A stretch of 64,000 bases of DNA from Streptococcus pantholopis (GTDB lineage: Bacteria > Bacillota > Bacilli > Lactobacillales > Streptococcaceae): positions 1-64,000 of the forward strand of contig NZ_CP014699.1 in assembly GCF_001642085.1 (NCBI RefSeq), read 5' to 3'. Shown piece by piece: positions 36,186-44,573 of the stretch. The notes below the pieces were generated by a model, which had not been told where the DNA came from, did not search any database, and worked only from the letters and a program-made list of their open reading frames with translations. The position numbers were made by a program, and so were the translations under genes. The stretch's first letter is position 1, and every line of letters begins with the position of its first letter.

Positions 36186-36611
36186 ATGTCAGATGCAGCT
36201 ATGGCGTCCTATTATGATAATTTAGCGAGTCAAGAGTCGGCTAATTATGCATCAGCGATAGCGGAGAAGGGGGTAGTAGACGGTCAGATAGCGCGATTGC
36301 AGGAAGCAGAGACGAGTTTGACCAGTCAGATAACTGAGTTTCAGACCAGTATAATAGATGCTTTTTCGACGATAGAGGCGAGTGACAGCAGTCAGTTTCA
36401 GGGTGATCGACAGACGAAGTATGAGGAGAAGTATAGTTCAGCGCAGACAGCAGCGACGACGAACAAGAGCAGTCATGATACGAATTTAAGCAGTATAGGG
36501 ACGAAGATATCGGAGTTGGAGACGACGTCAGCGAGTTTACAGTCGGCAGCGAACACGGCATACAACAATATGACGAGTTATACGAATCAGGCAAACAGTT
36601 ATAGGGGGTAG
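36186..36611 (+). CDS. Small helical LXG partner protein 1, copy 3
   Basis: 141 residues, the same protein as at 16855 and 26021. Intact, although its usual companions (partner 2 and a toxin) are lost from this module. Confidence 0.72.
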   Translation: MSDAAMASYYDNLASQESANYASAIAEKGVVDGQIARLQEAETSLTSQITEFQTSIIDAFSTIEASDSSQFQGDRQTKYEEKYSSAQTAATTNKSSHDTNLSSIGTKISELETTSASLQSAANTAYNNMTSYTNQANSYRG

Positions 36612-36620
36612 GAAAGGAAT

Positions 36621-36701
36621 ATGGCAAAGACAGGGACGGTGTCGAGAGTACGATATCGTTCGCCAATTTTGTTTTATTTTTTAACGGACTTTATATTTTA
36701 A
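36621..36701 (+). pseudogene. Truncated LXG partner protein 2, copy 3
   Basis: Starts MAKTGT like the intact copies, but at GACAGGGAC the 33 bases up to the next GACAGGGAC are missing. After seven more matching bases (GTGTCGA) it departs altogether. The frame ends after 26 codons. The LXG toxin gene that should follow is absent. Confidence 0.85.
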
Positions 36702-36719
36702 CAAAAGGAGTATGAGAAT

Positions 36720-37370
36720 ATGACAGCAGTGGATAGTCTTTATCAGGCAGCGCTCGAACGACTGCCTATTTCAGAGCTTGCACGGGAGGTGTTAAACCAG
36801 TTTGGTTATAGTGTGACAAGCCAGCGGGAAATTTTTCGGGACTTGCAGCTAGCTTTTTTTACGCAACAGAATGAGTATACCTATCAAGGAATTATTGGTG
36901 TTTCAACTACACTTCATTTTGACTGGCCGTCTGAAACGGTAACATTTAATCGGTTAGATGCTGAAGTAGTACTGGCACTTTCAGATTTTAAATGCTGGCT
37001 AGCAGAGACTGATTTACTTTTGGCGCCAGTTCTTCCTTTAGGAACAGTGGTTGAGTTAGATAGTCGCTTCTTTCCTGAAGCGCTTGTCAAATCATTTGAA
37101 AAAGAAGGGATTCCTTTTAGAGCATCAATTTCGGGACGCCGGTTTTTGTTACACCCTAATGCTGCTGATGAACACAGTTATGTAGATTATTTGGCAACGA
37201 TTTATCCCTATGGCATTAGATTGGATACGGAACCACTTTTAGTCCCTAATTATATGATTGAACGCATTGTCCAAGAAGGCTATCAAGACGAACAAGACGC
37301 TGTTTATGTGGAAGCGCAGTATCGCAGAGATTACTTTCATTCAGGTATCTTATCAGGTATTTATAAATAG
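36720..37370 (+). CDS. Long DUF4176-type protein
   Basis: A 216-residue cytoplasmic protein behind AAAAGGAG. The C-terminal half shows the DUF4176 order: LPLGTVVELD (about residue 107), then YVDYLATIYPYGI and MIERIVQEGYQDEQD. The N-terminal hundred residues (LYQAALERLPISELAREVL onward) are extra and not recognised. Long forms of DUF4176 occur in other T7SS loci. It is the only cargo behind the third esxA module and may be a general T7SS accessory protein rather than part of one toxin cassette. Confidence 0.65.
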   Translation: MTAVDSLYQAALERLPISELAREVLNQFGYSVTSQREIFRDLQLAFFTQQNEYTYQGIIGVSTTLHFDWPSETVTFNRLDAEVVLALSDFKCWLAETDLLLAPVLPLGTVVELDSRFFPEALVKSFEKEGIPFRASISGRRFLLHPNAADEHSYVDYLATIYPYGIRLDTEPLLVPNYMIERIVQEGYQDEQDAVYVEAQYRRDYFHSGILSGIYK

Positions 37371-37484
37371 GAATGAGTCCTAAATAGCAGAGTAATTACT
37401 ATATCTAACCTCAGGCAAGTGGTTATGACAAGATTTATCGATACTCTGAATGACTCTTGGCTGTCAGTCAAGAGTTCATTTATG

Positions 37485-38235
37485 TGACTTTCAGTCCGTC
37501 ACGCTCCGTAGGGTGCGTGACAAATGAACCACCCGCTATGCGGGTGCGCGATGAAGGTTATACCAAAAAAACTCCAAACGCGCTACAATAAAGGTGTTCA
37601 AGCCTATTGTAAAGGGAAAGGAGAAAAATATGGCGCAAATGGCACATAGTTTATCACATCCAAAGTGGCTGTGTCAATACCACATTGTCTTCACCCCTAA
37701 GTATAGACGAAAAATCATCTATAATCAATATCGAAGTAGTCTGGGAGAGCTATTTCGACGATTGTGTAGTTATAAAGGTGTTGAAATTATCGAAGGCCAT
37801 CTGATGCCAGACCATGTTCATATGTTAGTGAGTAATTCTCCGAGATTAAGTGTATCAAGTTTCATGGGAGATTTAAAAGGCAAGAGTGCTCTTATGATGT
37901 TTGATAAACACGCCAATCTCAAATATAAATTTGGCAACGGCCATTTTTGGGCAGAGGGATATTATGTCAGTACGGTAGGGCTTAATGCAGCCACAATTAA
38001 GAAATATATACAAGAACAGGAAAAACATGACATAGCACTTGATAAGTTGAGTGTGAAAGAATATGAAATCCCTTTAGGGATAATGGCAAGTAGTAGGAAC
38101 GTCTCTTTAAGAGGCTAGTAACGAGTCAAGAGCAGTGAGGCTTGAACAAAGTGAAAGCCAGCGTCTTTAGGCGCTGGCTGGTGTTGTGGGCTTATAGCCC
38201 TTGTTCAAACCACCCGTTTGACGGATGGTCATGAT
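37485..38235 (+). mobile_element. IS200/IS605-type insertion sequence
   Basis: One TnpA gene flanked by subterminal hairpins instead of inverted repeats. On the left are GTCACGC/GCGTGAC (37498-37521) and ACCCGC/GCGGGT (37531-37545). On the right are GCCAGCG/CGCTGGC (38157-38177), GGGCTTATAGCCC (38188-38200) and one at 38210-38228. The ends are approximate. It marks the right edge of the T7SS island. Confidence 0.85.
37630..38118 (+). CDS. tnpA: IS200/IS605 family transposase TnpA (Y1)
   Basis: About 162 residues from ATG 37630 behind AAAGGAG. A HUH Y1 transposase: the HUH pair is HVHM (in LMPDHVHMLV), and the catalytic Tyr is in KKYIQEQEKH near residue 128. It moves single-stranded DNA using the hairpin ends. 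Full length for the family, so the element may still be active. No accessory tnpB is present. Confidence 0.93.
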   Translation: MAQMAHSLSHPKWLCQYHIVFTPKYRRKIIYNQYRSSLGELFRRLCSYKGVEIIEGHLMPDHVHMLVSNSPRLSVSSFMGDLKGKSALMMFDKHANLKYKFGNGHFWAEGYYVSTVGLNAATIKKYIQEQEKHDIALDKLSVKEYEIPLGIMASSRNVSLRG

Positions 38236-38654
38236 TGGTTCAGGATTTTTAGCAATTTAATTCTAGAGCAATAAAATATAGAGATGGACAGGGGAATATA
38301 TTTATATGAAAGGTGGCATCATCGATAATGTTATTTTGATCTCATTGCTGGTCTCTTAGGTTTTTCCTGTCAAGAATTAACAGAAAAAACCTAGGTAGTG
38401 AGATTTTAAGACTATTGTCTTCCCCAATGGAATACCTTATATTTAATCAAAACAGCCTTGTATGTTTTAAAGTAGTCATACAGTTAAATTTAAAAAAGTA
38501 AGAGATAGCAAATAAGACTCTGTCTCAAAGACTGGTCATCGGCTAGTAATAACATTCATAGATAATGATGATACAGCGTTAATAATTATTGTCTGTGCTA
38601 GTATTGCTGAGGAGTCGCATTTCAACAACGGGAAATGAAAACAGAGGCTTTGTA
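38236..38654. other. Intergenic region without a gene
   Basis: About 420 bases with stop codons in all frames. A minus-strand frame further right (38536-38835) lies in repeat DNA. A hairpin with arms CCTAGG/AAACCTAGG-like bases is near 38355-38395. Nothing else is supported. Confidence 0.5.
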
Positions 38655-38887
38655 TTTTGTGAACTGAACGCGCCCTAAACGCTGCGGGAAAAAGATGTCC
38701 TGACTTAGAATCTGGCGATTCGTCAGTCAGTCCCCTATTTTCCCTTTGCGTTCTTAACGGGTTTTGTATCTTAATGAACTGAACACGCCCTAAAATCCTA
38801 GTGAAAAAGATGACATCTATCGCGATGCGAGTCATCGCTCAGCTGTCTCTATTTTCATACGGATTTTTTAACGGGCTTTGTATCTTG
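38655..38887 (+). repeat. Modular intergenic repeat, locus R1 (two units)
   Basis: Each unit starts GAACnCGCCCTAA and ends TTAACGGGnTTTGTATCTT, with short inner hairpins. The last TATCTT ends 12 bases before the acetyltransferase ATG. The same family is at 41652, 43985, 49548 and 52150. Confidence 0.8.
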
Positions 38888-38898
38888 AGGAGAATATG

Positions 38899-39393
38899 AT
38901 GTTATTGATTAGGCAGGTAAAGGAAGATGATTTGGCTGAAATCGTTCGTATTGAGCAGGAGAATTTCTCACCTGAGGAAGCTGCTGATTTTCAAACGTTT
39001 AAAGAACGGTTCAGCTGTATTAAGGATACCTTTCTTATTGCAGAAATTGCCGGAAAGATCGCTGGCTATATTGAAGGTCCGGTAATTGAGCAGCGTTATT
39101 TGACGGATGATCTTTTTCATAGAGTAAAACCCAATCCTCTTCAAGGCGGTTTTATAGCAGTGACAAGTCTATCTGTGGCCTCTGATTTCCAGAGGCAGGG
39201 AGTTGGAACCGCTTTGCTGGCTGCTTTGAAAGATTTAGCCGTCGCCCATAAGCGCTTGGGAATTACGCTGACCTGTCACAGTCACTTAATCTCCTATTAT
39301 GAGATGAATGGCTTTACTGATGAGGGGGAATCCGCTTCGCAGCACGGCGGTTCTGTTTGGTACAATTTGGTTTGGGAAGAATCACAAAACTGA
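38899..39393 (+). CDS. GNAT-family acetyltransferase
   Basis: About 164 residues. The start at ATG 38899 has GAGGAG six bases away; the ATG just before it is also possible. The acetyl-CoA loop is visible as RQGVGTALL (in DFQRQGVGTALLAAL), with LSVASDF before it and the YYEMNGFTDEG end typical of GNAT proteins. In other streptococci a gene of this kind stands between murC and mltG; here mltG follows but an IS and repeats precede. Substrate unknown. Confidence 0.88.
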   Translation: MLLIRQVKEDDLAEIVRIEQENFSPEEAADFQTFKERFSCIKDTFLIAEIAGKIAGYIEGPVIEQRYLTDDLFHRVKPNPLQGGFIAVTSLSVASDFQRQGVGTALLAALKDLAVAHKRLGITLTCHSHLISYYEMNGFTDEGESASQHGGSVWYNLVWEESQN

Positions 39394-39435
39394 AGCAAGG
39401 CTTTTATTAAGAATCGATGACAAAAAAGTATCCAG

Positions 39436-39464
39436 TTGCTTTTATCCCGCTTTTAGGTTATAAT
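39436..39464 (+). promoter_or_regulatory. Promoter of mltG
   Basis: TTGCTT (39436-39441), a 17-nt spacer and TATAAT (39459-39464), followed by GAGGAGG and the TTG start. Confidence 0.7.
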
Positions 39465-39494
39465 GGCGTTTGATTAAGAAGAGGAGGATGTGCT

Positions 39495-41102
39495 TTGACC
39501 GATTTTAAGGATGACAAGCAAGACAGCCAAGATTTAAAACATTTTAAAGAAAAGCTTCTTGCTGAATTAGAAGAGGCCAATCAACTCAGAAAGCAGCAGG
39601 AAGAAGCCTTAGCTCAGAAGGAAGCTGCTGAAAAGGACCCTATCCATTCAGAAAGTACTGACAGAACTGCGCAGAGACCCCTCTTATCTGCAAAAGAAAA
39701 AAGAGAAGCTTCTCCTAAAGAAACTGCCAATCAGCAGCCGACCGCAGATGATGTATCTTTTAATAACCATTCTCTACAGGCTTCAGAATCTGCCGAGCAG
39801 CTTTCGGATGCTGATACCGCAACTTCCGAAAAACTGTCTGCAGATGATGCCAAAACAGATTTGGACAATGATGAGCAGCCCCAATCAGCTGCTCCAAAGA
39901 ATAAACGTACTGGCAAACAGAGGAAGGCCGTAGGCAGAAGACGGCGGCAGAAAACGGATAAGCTAGCTAAACGGATTGCGCGTGTTCTTATTTCGGCCAT
40001 CGTTTTGCTTTTAGCAGCCTTTATCTTTTTTGCTTATCGCTATGTTGCCGACGGGATTGCTCCTGTGGATAAAAAGTCAACGGAATATGTGACTGTGGAA
40101 ATTCCTGAAGGTTCCGGTAATAAATATATCGGCCAAATTTTGGAAAATGCTGGTGTAATTAAAAACGCGACAATCTTTAATTACTACACTAAGTTTAAAA
40201 ATTACAGCAATTTTCAGAGCGGCTATTATAATCTGCAAAAAAGCATGGATTTAGATGAAATCTCGCAAATCCTGCAGGAAAGCGGAACGGCTGAACCGCA
40301 GGAACCGGTGCTGGGTAAAATTTTGGTAACGGAAGGTTACACTATTGAGCAGATTGCAACGGCAGTAACAAAGAATACAGTAGGGGAAAAGAAGAGCACA
40401 CCTTTTAAGAAGGATGATTTTTTAGCCCTTGTTAAAGACGAGAAGTTTATCTCGCGGATGACTGAGAAATATCCTGAGCTTCTTGCAAATCTCCCAAGTG
40501 CTGATAAAGCAGTTTATCAGCTGGAAGGCTATCTGTTCCCTGCAACCTATAATTATTACGACGAGACCACGCTGGAAGAACTTGTTGAAGAGATGATTGC
40601 CACAACTAACGCTTATATGTCTGACTATTATTCAGCAATCGAAGCAAAAGGCATGACGGTCAATGAGGTGCTTACACTGGCCTCACTGGTTGAAAAAGAA
40701 GGGGCGACAGATGAAGACCGGCGAAATATTGCCAGTGTATTCTATAACCGTTTAGAGGCTGATATGGCTTTGCAGAGTAACATTGCCGTTCAGTACGCTT
40801 TAGGAACCTTAGGTGAAAAAACCTCTTTAAAAGACGATGCAACTATTGACACAAAGGTTGATTCCCCGTATAATGATTATACTAATACCGGCTTAATGCC
40901 CGGACCGGTAGACAGCCCGAGCCTTTCAGCAATCGAAGCAACTGTCAATCCGGCAGATACCAAATATCTGTATTTTGTAGCAGACGTCACAACTGGTGAA
41001 GTCTACTTTGCTGAAAATTTTGAAGAGCATGAAGCCAATGTTGAAAAGTATATTAACAGTAAGCTGGATGACTCATCCTCTTCATCTTCATCCGATAATT
41101 AA
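39495..41102 (+). CDS. mltG: Endolytic transglycosylase MltG
   Basis: 535 residues. It starts at TTG 39495 with GAGGAGG eight bases before; no in-frame ATG is close. A long acidic, Gln/Ala/Ser-rich cytoplasmic region (1-155) leads to a membrane helix (VLISAIVLLLAAFIFFAYRY) and the YceG domain. The catalytic stretch LASLVEKEGATDEDRRNIASVFYNRL, with its conserved Glu, is near residue 400. MltG cuts new glycan strands during peripheral growth in streptococci. A Ser-rich tail ends the protein. greA follows after a hairpin. Confidence 0.93.
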   Translation: MTDFKDDKQDSQDLKHFKEKLLAELEEANQLRKQQEEALAQKEAAEKDPIHSESTDRTAQRPLLSAKEKREASPKETANQQPTADDVSFNNHSLQASESAEQLSDADTATSEKLSADDAKTDLDNDEQPQSAAPKNKRTGKQRKAVGRRRRQKTDKLAKRIARVLISAIVLLLAAFIFFAYRYVADGIAPVDKKSTEYVTVEIPEGSGNKYIGQILENAGVIKNATIFNYYTKFKNYSNFQSGYYNLQKSMDLDEISQILQESGTAEPQEPVLGKILVTEGYTIEQIATAVTKNTVGEKKSTPFKKDDFLALVKDEKFISRMTEKYPELLANLPSADKAVYQLEGYLFPATYNYYDETTLEELVEEMIATTNAYMSDYYSAIEAKGMTVNEVLTLASLVEKEGATDEDRRNIASVFYNRLEADMALQSNIAVQYALGTLGEKTSLKDDATIDTKVDSPYNDYTNTGLMPGPVDSPSLSAIEATVNPADTKYLYFVADVTTGEVYFAENFEEHEANVEKYINSKLDDSSSSSSSDN

Positions 41103-41103
41103 A

Positions 41104-41140
41104 AGCAAACATGGTGTGGCAACGCATCATGTTTGACTTT
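41104..41140 (+). terminator. Hairpin between mltG and greA
   Basis: CAAACATG pairs with CATGTTTG around a loop of about 15 bases. The T run is poor (ACTTTGGC), so it may slow or only partly stop transcription into greA. Confidence 0.45.
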
Positions 41141-41168
41141 GGCAAAAAAATAGAAAAGAGATTAAAAA

Positions 41169-41651
41169 ATGGCAGAAAAAACTTATCCTATGACACTCGC
41201 TGAAAAAGAACAGCTTGAACAGGAACTTGAAGAATTAAAACTGGTCCGCCGTCCGGAAGTGGTTGAACGGATTAAAGTCGCCCGTTCTTATGGCGATCTT
41301 TCGGAAAACAGTGAATACGATGCAGCTAAAGATGAACAGGCTTTTGTCGAAGGGCAAATTTCGACACTGGAAACCAAGATTCGCTACGCAGAAATTATTG
41401 ACAGCGATGCCGTCGCTAAAGATGAGGTTGCTATCGGAAAGACTGTTATTGTTCAAGAAATTGGCACGAGCGATAAAGATACCTATTCCATTGTCGGCGC
41501 AGCCGGAGCAGATGTTTTTTCCGGTAAAATTTCAAATGAAAGCCCGATCGCACAAGCCCTTATTGGGAGGAAAAAAGGCGATAAGGTAACAATTGAAACC
41601 CCTGCCGGAAGTTATGATGTTGAAATCATCAGCGTCGAAAAAACAGCTTAA
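41169..41651 (+). CDS. greA: Transcription elongation factor GreA
   Basis: 160 residues, the standard length. The N-terminal coiled-coil finger carries the catalytic acidic tip and the family signature ([20 protein letters not shown], residues about 39-58). The C-terminal FKBP-like domain includes [16 protein letters not shown]. GreA makes backtracked RNA polymerase cleave its transcript. It lies directly after mltG, as in other streptococci. Confidence 0.96.
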   Translation: MAEKTYPMTLAEKEQLEQELEELKLVRRPEVVERIKVARSYGDLSENSEYDAAKDEQAFVEGQISTLETKIRYAEIIDSDAVAKDEVAIGKTVIVQEIGTSDKDTYSIVGAAGADVFSGKISNESPIAQALIGRKKGDKVTIETPAGSYDVEIISVEKTA

Positions 41652-42490
41652 ACCAAGATACCAAGCCCGTTAAAAGAGCAAAGCAAAAATAGGAGCCTGA
41701 CCGCTGAGTCACTAAAGACTCAAGGGAGGGCTATCTTTTTTGCACAGCTCTTAGGGCGTGTTCAATTAAACCAAGATACCAAGCCCGTTAAAAGAGCAAA
41801 GCAAAAATGGCGGTAAGCCAGAAATCTCTGATTTCGTAGGCGCACCCCTGCCAAGACGACTAGAAGGGTGCTGTCGGCTGTTAAGACGACAAAGCCTTCA
41901 GACGGCTACGGCTAGCGGAAACTAGGTAACGATACAGATTTCCTTCCCCTCACTCTCCCTTTTCTAGGTTCGGGCTGAAATCATCCACTGGATGATTTCA
42001 CTGCACAGCTCTTAGGGCGTGTTCAATTAAACCAAGATACCAAGCCCGCTAAAAGAGCAAAGCAAAAATGGCGGTAAGCCAGAAATCTTTGATTTCGCAG
42101 ACGCACCCCTGCCAGAACGACTAGAAAGGTGCGGTCGACTGTTAAGGCGACAAAGCTTTCAGTCGTTTACGGCTGGCGGTAAGCCAGAAATCTTTGATTT
42201 CGCAGACGCACCCCTGCCAAGACGACTAGAAGGGTGCTGTCGGCTGTTAAGACGACAAAGCCTTCAGACGGCTACGGCTAGCGGAAACTAGGTAACGATA
42301 CAGATTTCCAATCCCCTCACTCTCCCTTTTCTAGGTTCGGGCTGAAATCATCCACTGGATGATTTCACTGCACAGCTCTTAGGGCGTGTTCTCAATTAAA
42401 CCAAGATACCAAGCCCGCTAAAAGAGCAAAGCAAAAATGGCGGTAAGCCAGAAATCTCTGATTTCGCAGACGCCCCTCTGCCAGGACGGT
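41652..42490 (-). repeat. Modular intergenic repeat, locus R2 (several units)
   Basis: Four or more units in a row, each bordered by AAGATACCAAGCCCG and TTAGGGCGTGTTC. Blocks such as GGCGGTAAGCCAGAAATC recur inside. The short ORFs here fall within repeat sequence and are not believed. About 840 bases without a gene, between the convergent greA and yidC. Confidence 0.88.
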
Positions 42491-42560
42491 GGGGTGAATT
42501 TGGTCTTTCAATTGTTTCTGTAGGCTAGCGTATCTTGTTTTTAGGTGACTAAAAAATGGA

Positions 42561-42607
42561 AAAAAACCGGTGAAAGCCAGTTGCTCTGCTTTCACCGGTT
42601 TTTTTAA
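42561..42607. terminator. Bidirectional terminator between greA and yidC
   Basis: A perfect 17-bp stem (AAAAAACCGGTGAAAGC and its complement) with a 10-base loop and A/T runs on both sides. Confidence 0.9.
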
Positions 42608-42627
42608 TTAGCTTAAATTAAAATAAA

Positions 42628-42672
42628 ACAGCTGAGCTAGCTTCCCAAAAGGTGGGAGCTAGCTCAGTCTGT
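42628..42672 (-). terminator. Terminator of yidC
   Basis: A strong hairpin with arms TGAGCTAGCT/AGCTAGCTCA, followed on the minus strand by TTTTATTTT. Confidence 0.8.
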
Positions 42673-42687
42673 TAACTCTTTTAAGAA

Positions 42688-43605
42688 TTAGTGCCTTCTT
42701 TTTTGTTTGCCGGCATTGCGTCTGTTTCTATTGCCTGCGATAGCTGTCTGTGGTTTGCCGGCTGATGTAGGGGTAACATCTTTAGGGCGATTTGTTGATT
42801 TAACGGCTTTAGGTGGGTTCTCTTTAAATTCTTTTTCGACTTGCTCCCGGAGCTTAGGCCGAATCAGGTAAGTGGTGATTAATTGCTGAGCAATACTGAA
42901 AATCCCTCCGACAAACCAGTACAGAGCAACACTTGCCGGCAGAGAAATGGACATCATGACCATCATCAAGGGCATCATATACATAGTAGTCCGCATCTGG
43001 GCTTTTTGCTCTTCTGCGACAGACTGAAGCGACAGCCAAGACTGCAAGAGATAAAGGACAGCAATGATGGCTGTCAAAACAAGACTGCGTTCTGCCAGAT
43101 TAATCCCAAGAAAATTGCTGTTTGGCACCTCTCGTGCAGCAAAGTAAAGAGCTGAAATAAAGGGCATTTGGATAAGCAGCGGGAGACAGCCGATACCCCC
43201 CAGCACACTAACACCATTTTCACGCTGTGCAGCCATGAGTTCGGACTGAGCAGCCAATTTTTCTTCTTGGGTTTTTGCATTTTTAATGCGCTCATTAATT
43301 GGCTCAAAAATGGGCTTAAGATAAGCTGTTTTTTCCGACTGGTAGCTGGCTTTTTTCGACTGCTGCAGGTTAAGCGGCAGAATGACAGTTCGGACAATGA
43401 TGGTCACCAGGATGATTCCTAAACCATACCCCAGCCCCATATTATTAGCAAAATAATCGATTGCTGTGGTCATCGGCCGGCCCAGAAAATCCCAAATAAT
43501 GCCGCTAGGATTACCGCTTGCATCCCGTCCGACACAGCCCGAAAGCAGCAAAAGCATTGTTATCCCTGTTCCTGAAAGTAAGATACGCTTTAAATTTTTT
43601 TTCAC
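42688..43605 (-). CDS. yidC: Membrane protein insertase YidC (lipoprotein type, YidC2-like)
   Basis: 305 residues. A lipoprotein signal (LLLLSGC, Cys near residue 24), then five membrane helices in the YidC/Oxa1 pattern, including a hydrophilic-groove Arg in [11 protein letters not shown] and [17 protein letters not shown] long Lys/Arg/Asn-rich cytoplasmic tail (about 60 residues ending [12 protein letters not shown]) matches the YidC2 form of streptococci, which can bind ribosomes. It inserts membrane proteins with or without SecYEG. It lies 80 bases after acyP on the same strand. Confidence 0.95.
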   Translation of the reverse strand: MKKNLKRILLSGTGITMLLLLSGCVGRDASGNPSGIIWDFLGRPMTTAIDYFANNMGLGYGLGIILVTIIVRTVILPLNLQQSKKASYQSEKTAYLKPIFEPINERIKNAKTQEEKLAAQSELMAAQRENGVSVLGGIGCLPLLIQMPFISALYFAAREVPNSNFLGINLAERSLVLTAIIAVLYLLQSWLSLQSVAEEQKAQMRTTMYMMPLMMVMMSISLPASVALYWFVGGIFSIAQQLITTYLIRPKLREQVEKEFKENPPKAVKSTNRPKDVTPTSAGKPQTAIAGNRNRRNAGKQKRRH

Positions 43606-43687
43606 CTTTTTATTCCTTTAAAATTTAATATACCCATCTATTTTACTTTTTTTTTTCTAAATTCTCAATAGTTCTGCGGACGGATTT

Positions 43688-43966
43688 TTAATTGGCCATA
43701 CGAAAATCTGTATAGTCCGAAAACTGTCCAACTGAGACATCAACATAAGTGACTTTGGCCCATTGGGACGGTCCCTTGCGTATTTCCTGAATAAATTTAG
43801 CCATTTTGCCGGAATCGTCTGACTGGGCTAAAATTTCAACAGTGCCATCATCATTATTCCATACCCGGCCGTAAATGTCTCCGATTTCAAGCGCTAAAGC
43901 GTAAGTTGAATAACGAAAACCAACTCCCTGAACGCGACCGGAAACCAGCAAACGTACTTTTTTCAT
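43688..43966 (-). CDS. acyP: Acylphosphatase
   Basis: 92 residues. The active-site signature is complete: GRVQGVGFRYST with the phosphate-binding Arg, and the catalytic Asn in GRVWNNDDGTVEI. It hydrolyses acyl phosphates. First gene of an acyP-yidC unit on the minus strand. Repeat locus R3 begins 21 bases upstream of its ATG. Confidence 0.95.
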   Translation of the reverse strand: MKKVRLLVSGRVQGVGFRYSTYALALEIGDIYGRVWNNDDGTVEILAQSDDSGKMAKFIQEIRKGPSQWAKVTYVDVSVGQFSDYTDFRMAN

Positions 43967-43984
43967 ACCAAAACTCCCTTCTAA

Positions 43985-44540
43985 AATAAGATACCAAGCC
44001 CGTTAAGAAATCCGTATGAAAATAGGGACAGCTGAGCGATGACTCTCATCGCGATAGATGTCATCTTTTTCACTAGGATTTTAGGGCGTGTTCAGTTTCA
44101 CCAAGATACCAAGCCTGTAAAAAGAGCAAAGCAAAAATGGCGGTAAGCCAGAAATCTTTGATTTCGCAGGCGCACCCCTGCAAAGACGACTAGGGAGCGA
44201 GACAGAACCCCAGACCGTAAAGTTCGATGCCTCGCCCCCGCAAAGCCTAGCAGACATTTTAAAGCTTTGAAAAAGCGACTAAAATGCCGCTAGACGACTA
44301 GCGTCTTGTTTATACTGCAAGCAGTGATTTGGGAGGCTAGGATTTTTGTCTGCCTTCAGACGCCTACGGTTGGCGGTAAGCCAGAAATCTTTGATTTCGT
44401 CTCTACCTCTCTTACTAAGATGACAAATTACGGCTGGCAAGGGACGATTAAGAGCCTCAGTTTATAAGGTTCCCTAACTCTCTAGGTTCCGCATTAGGGC
44501 AAAGATCATCTGCTAGGTAATTTTCATTCCTCAGTGTTTA
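43985..44540 (-). repeat. Modular intergenic repeat, locus R3
   Basis: About 555 bases of the repeat family fill the gap between the divergent acyP and the trmH-type gene. One unit (43985-44095) is close to the R1 second unit in reverse orientation. Longer units with GGCGGTAAGCCAGAAATC follow. No gene is seen. Confidence 0.85.
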
Positions 44541-44557
44541 GGGCTTCGCTCAGTTTT

Positions 44558-44573
44558 TTGTTATAATGTCTAT
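44558..44573 (+). promoter_or_regulatory. Extended -10 adjoining the trmH-type start (possible leaderless mRNA)
   Basis: TTGTTATAAT, with TATAAT at 44562-44567, lies six bases before the ATG at 44574, and there is no Shine-Dalgarno sequence. The geometry is the same as at pbp2a (3819-3831). Confidence 0.55.

Noticed and set aside
37498-37545. Hairpins before tnpA considered as a terminator for the island
   Set aside because: They are better explained as the folded left end of the IS200-type element; no T run follows.
38536-38835. 99-residue minus-strand ORF before the acetyltransferase gene
   Set aside because: It lies mostly in the intergenic repeat R1, and similar frames in other repeat loci are not kept.
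42392-42595. 67-residue minus-strand ORF between greA and yidC
   Set aside because: It spans repeat DNA and a terminator stem, and has no protein-like pattern.
43168-43422. Plus-strand ORFs opposite yidC
   Set aside because: They are shadows of a well-conserved minus-strand gene, with Gln/His/Asn/Asp-rich nonsense composition.
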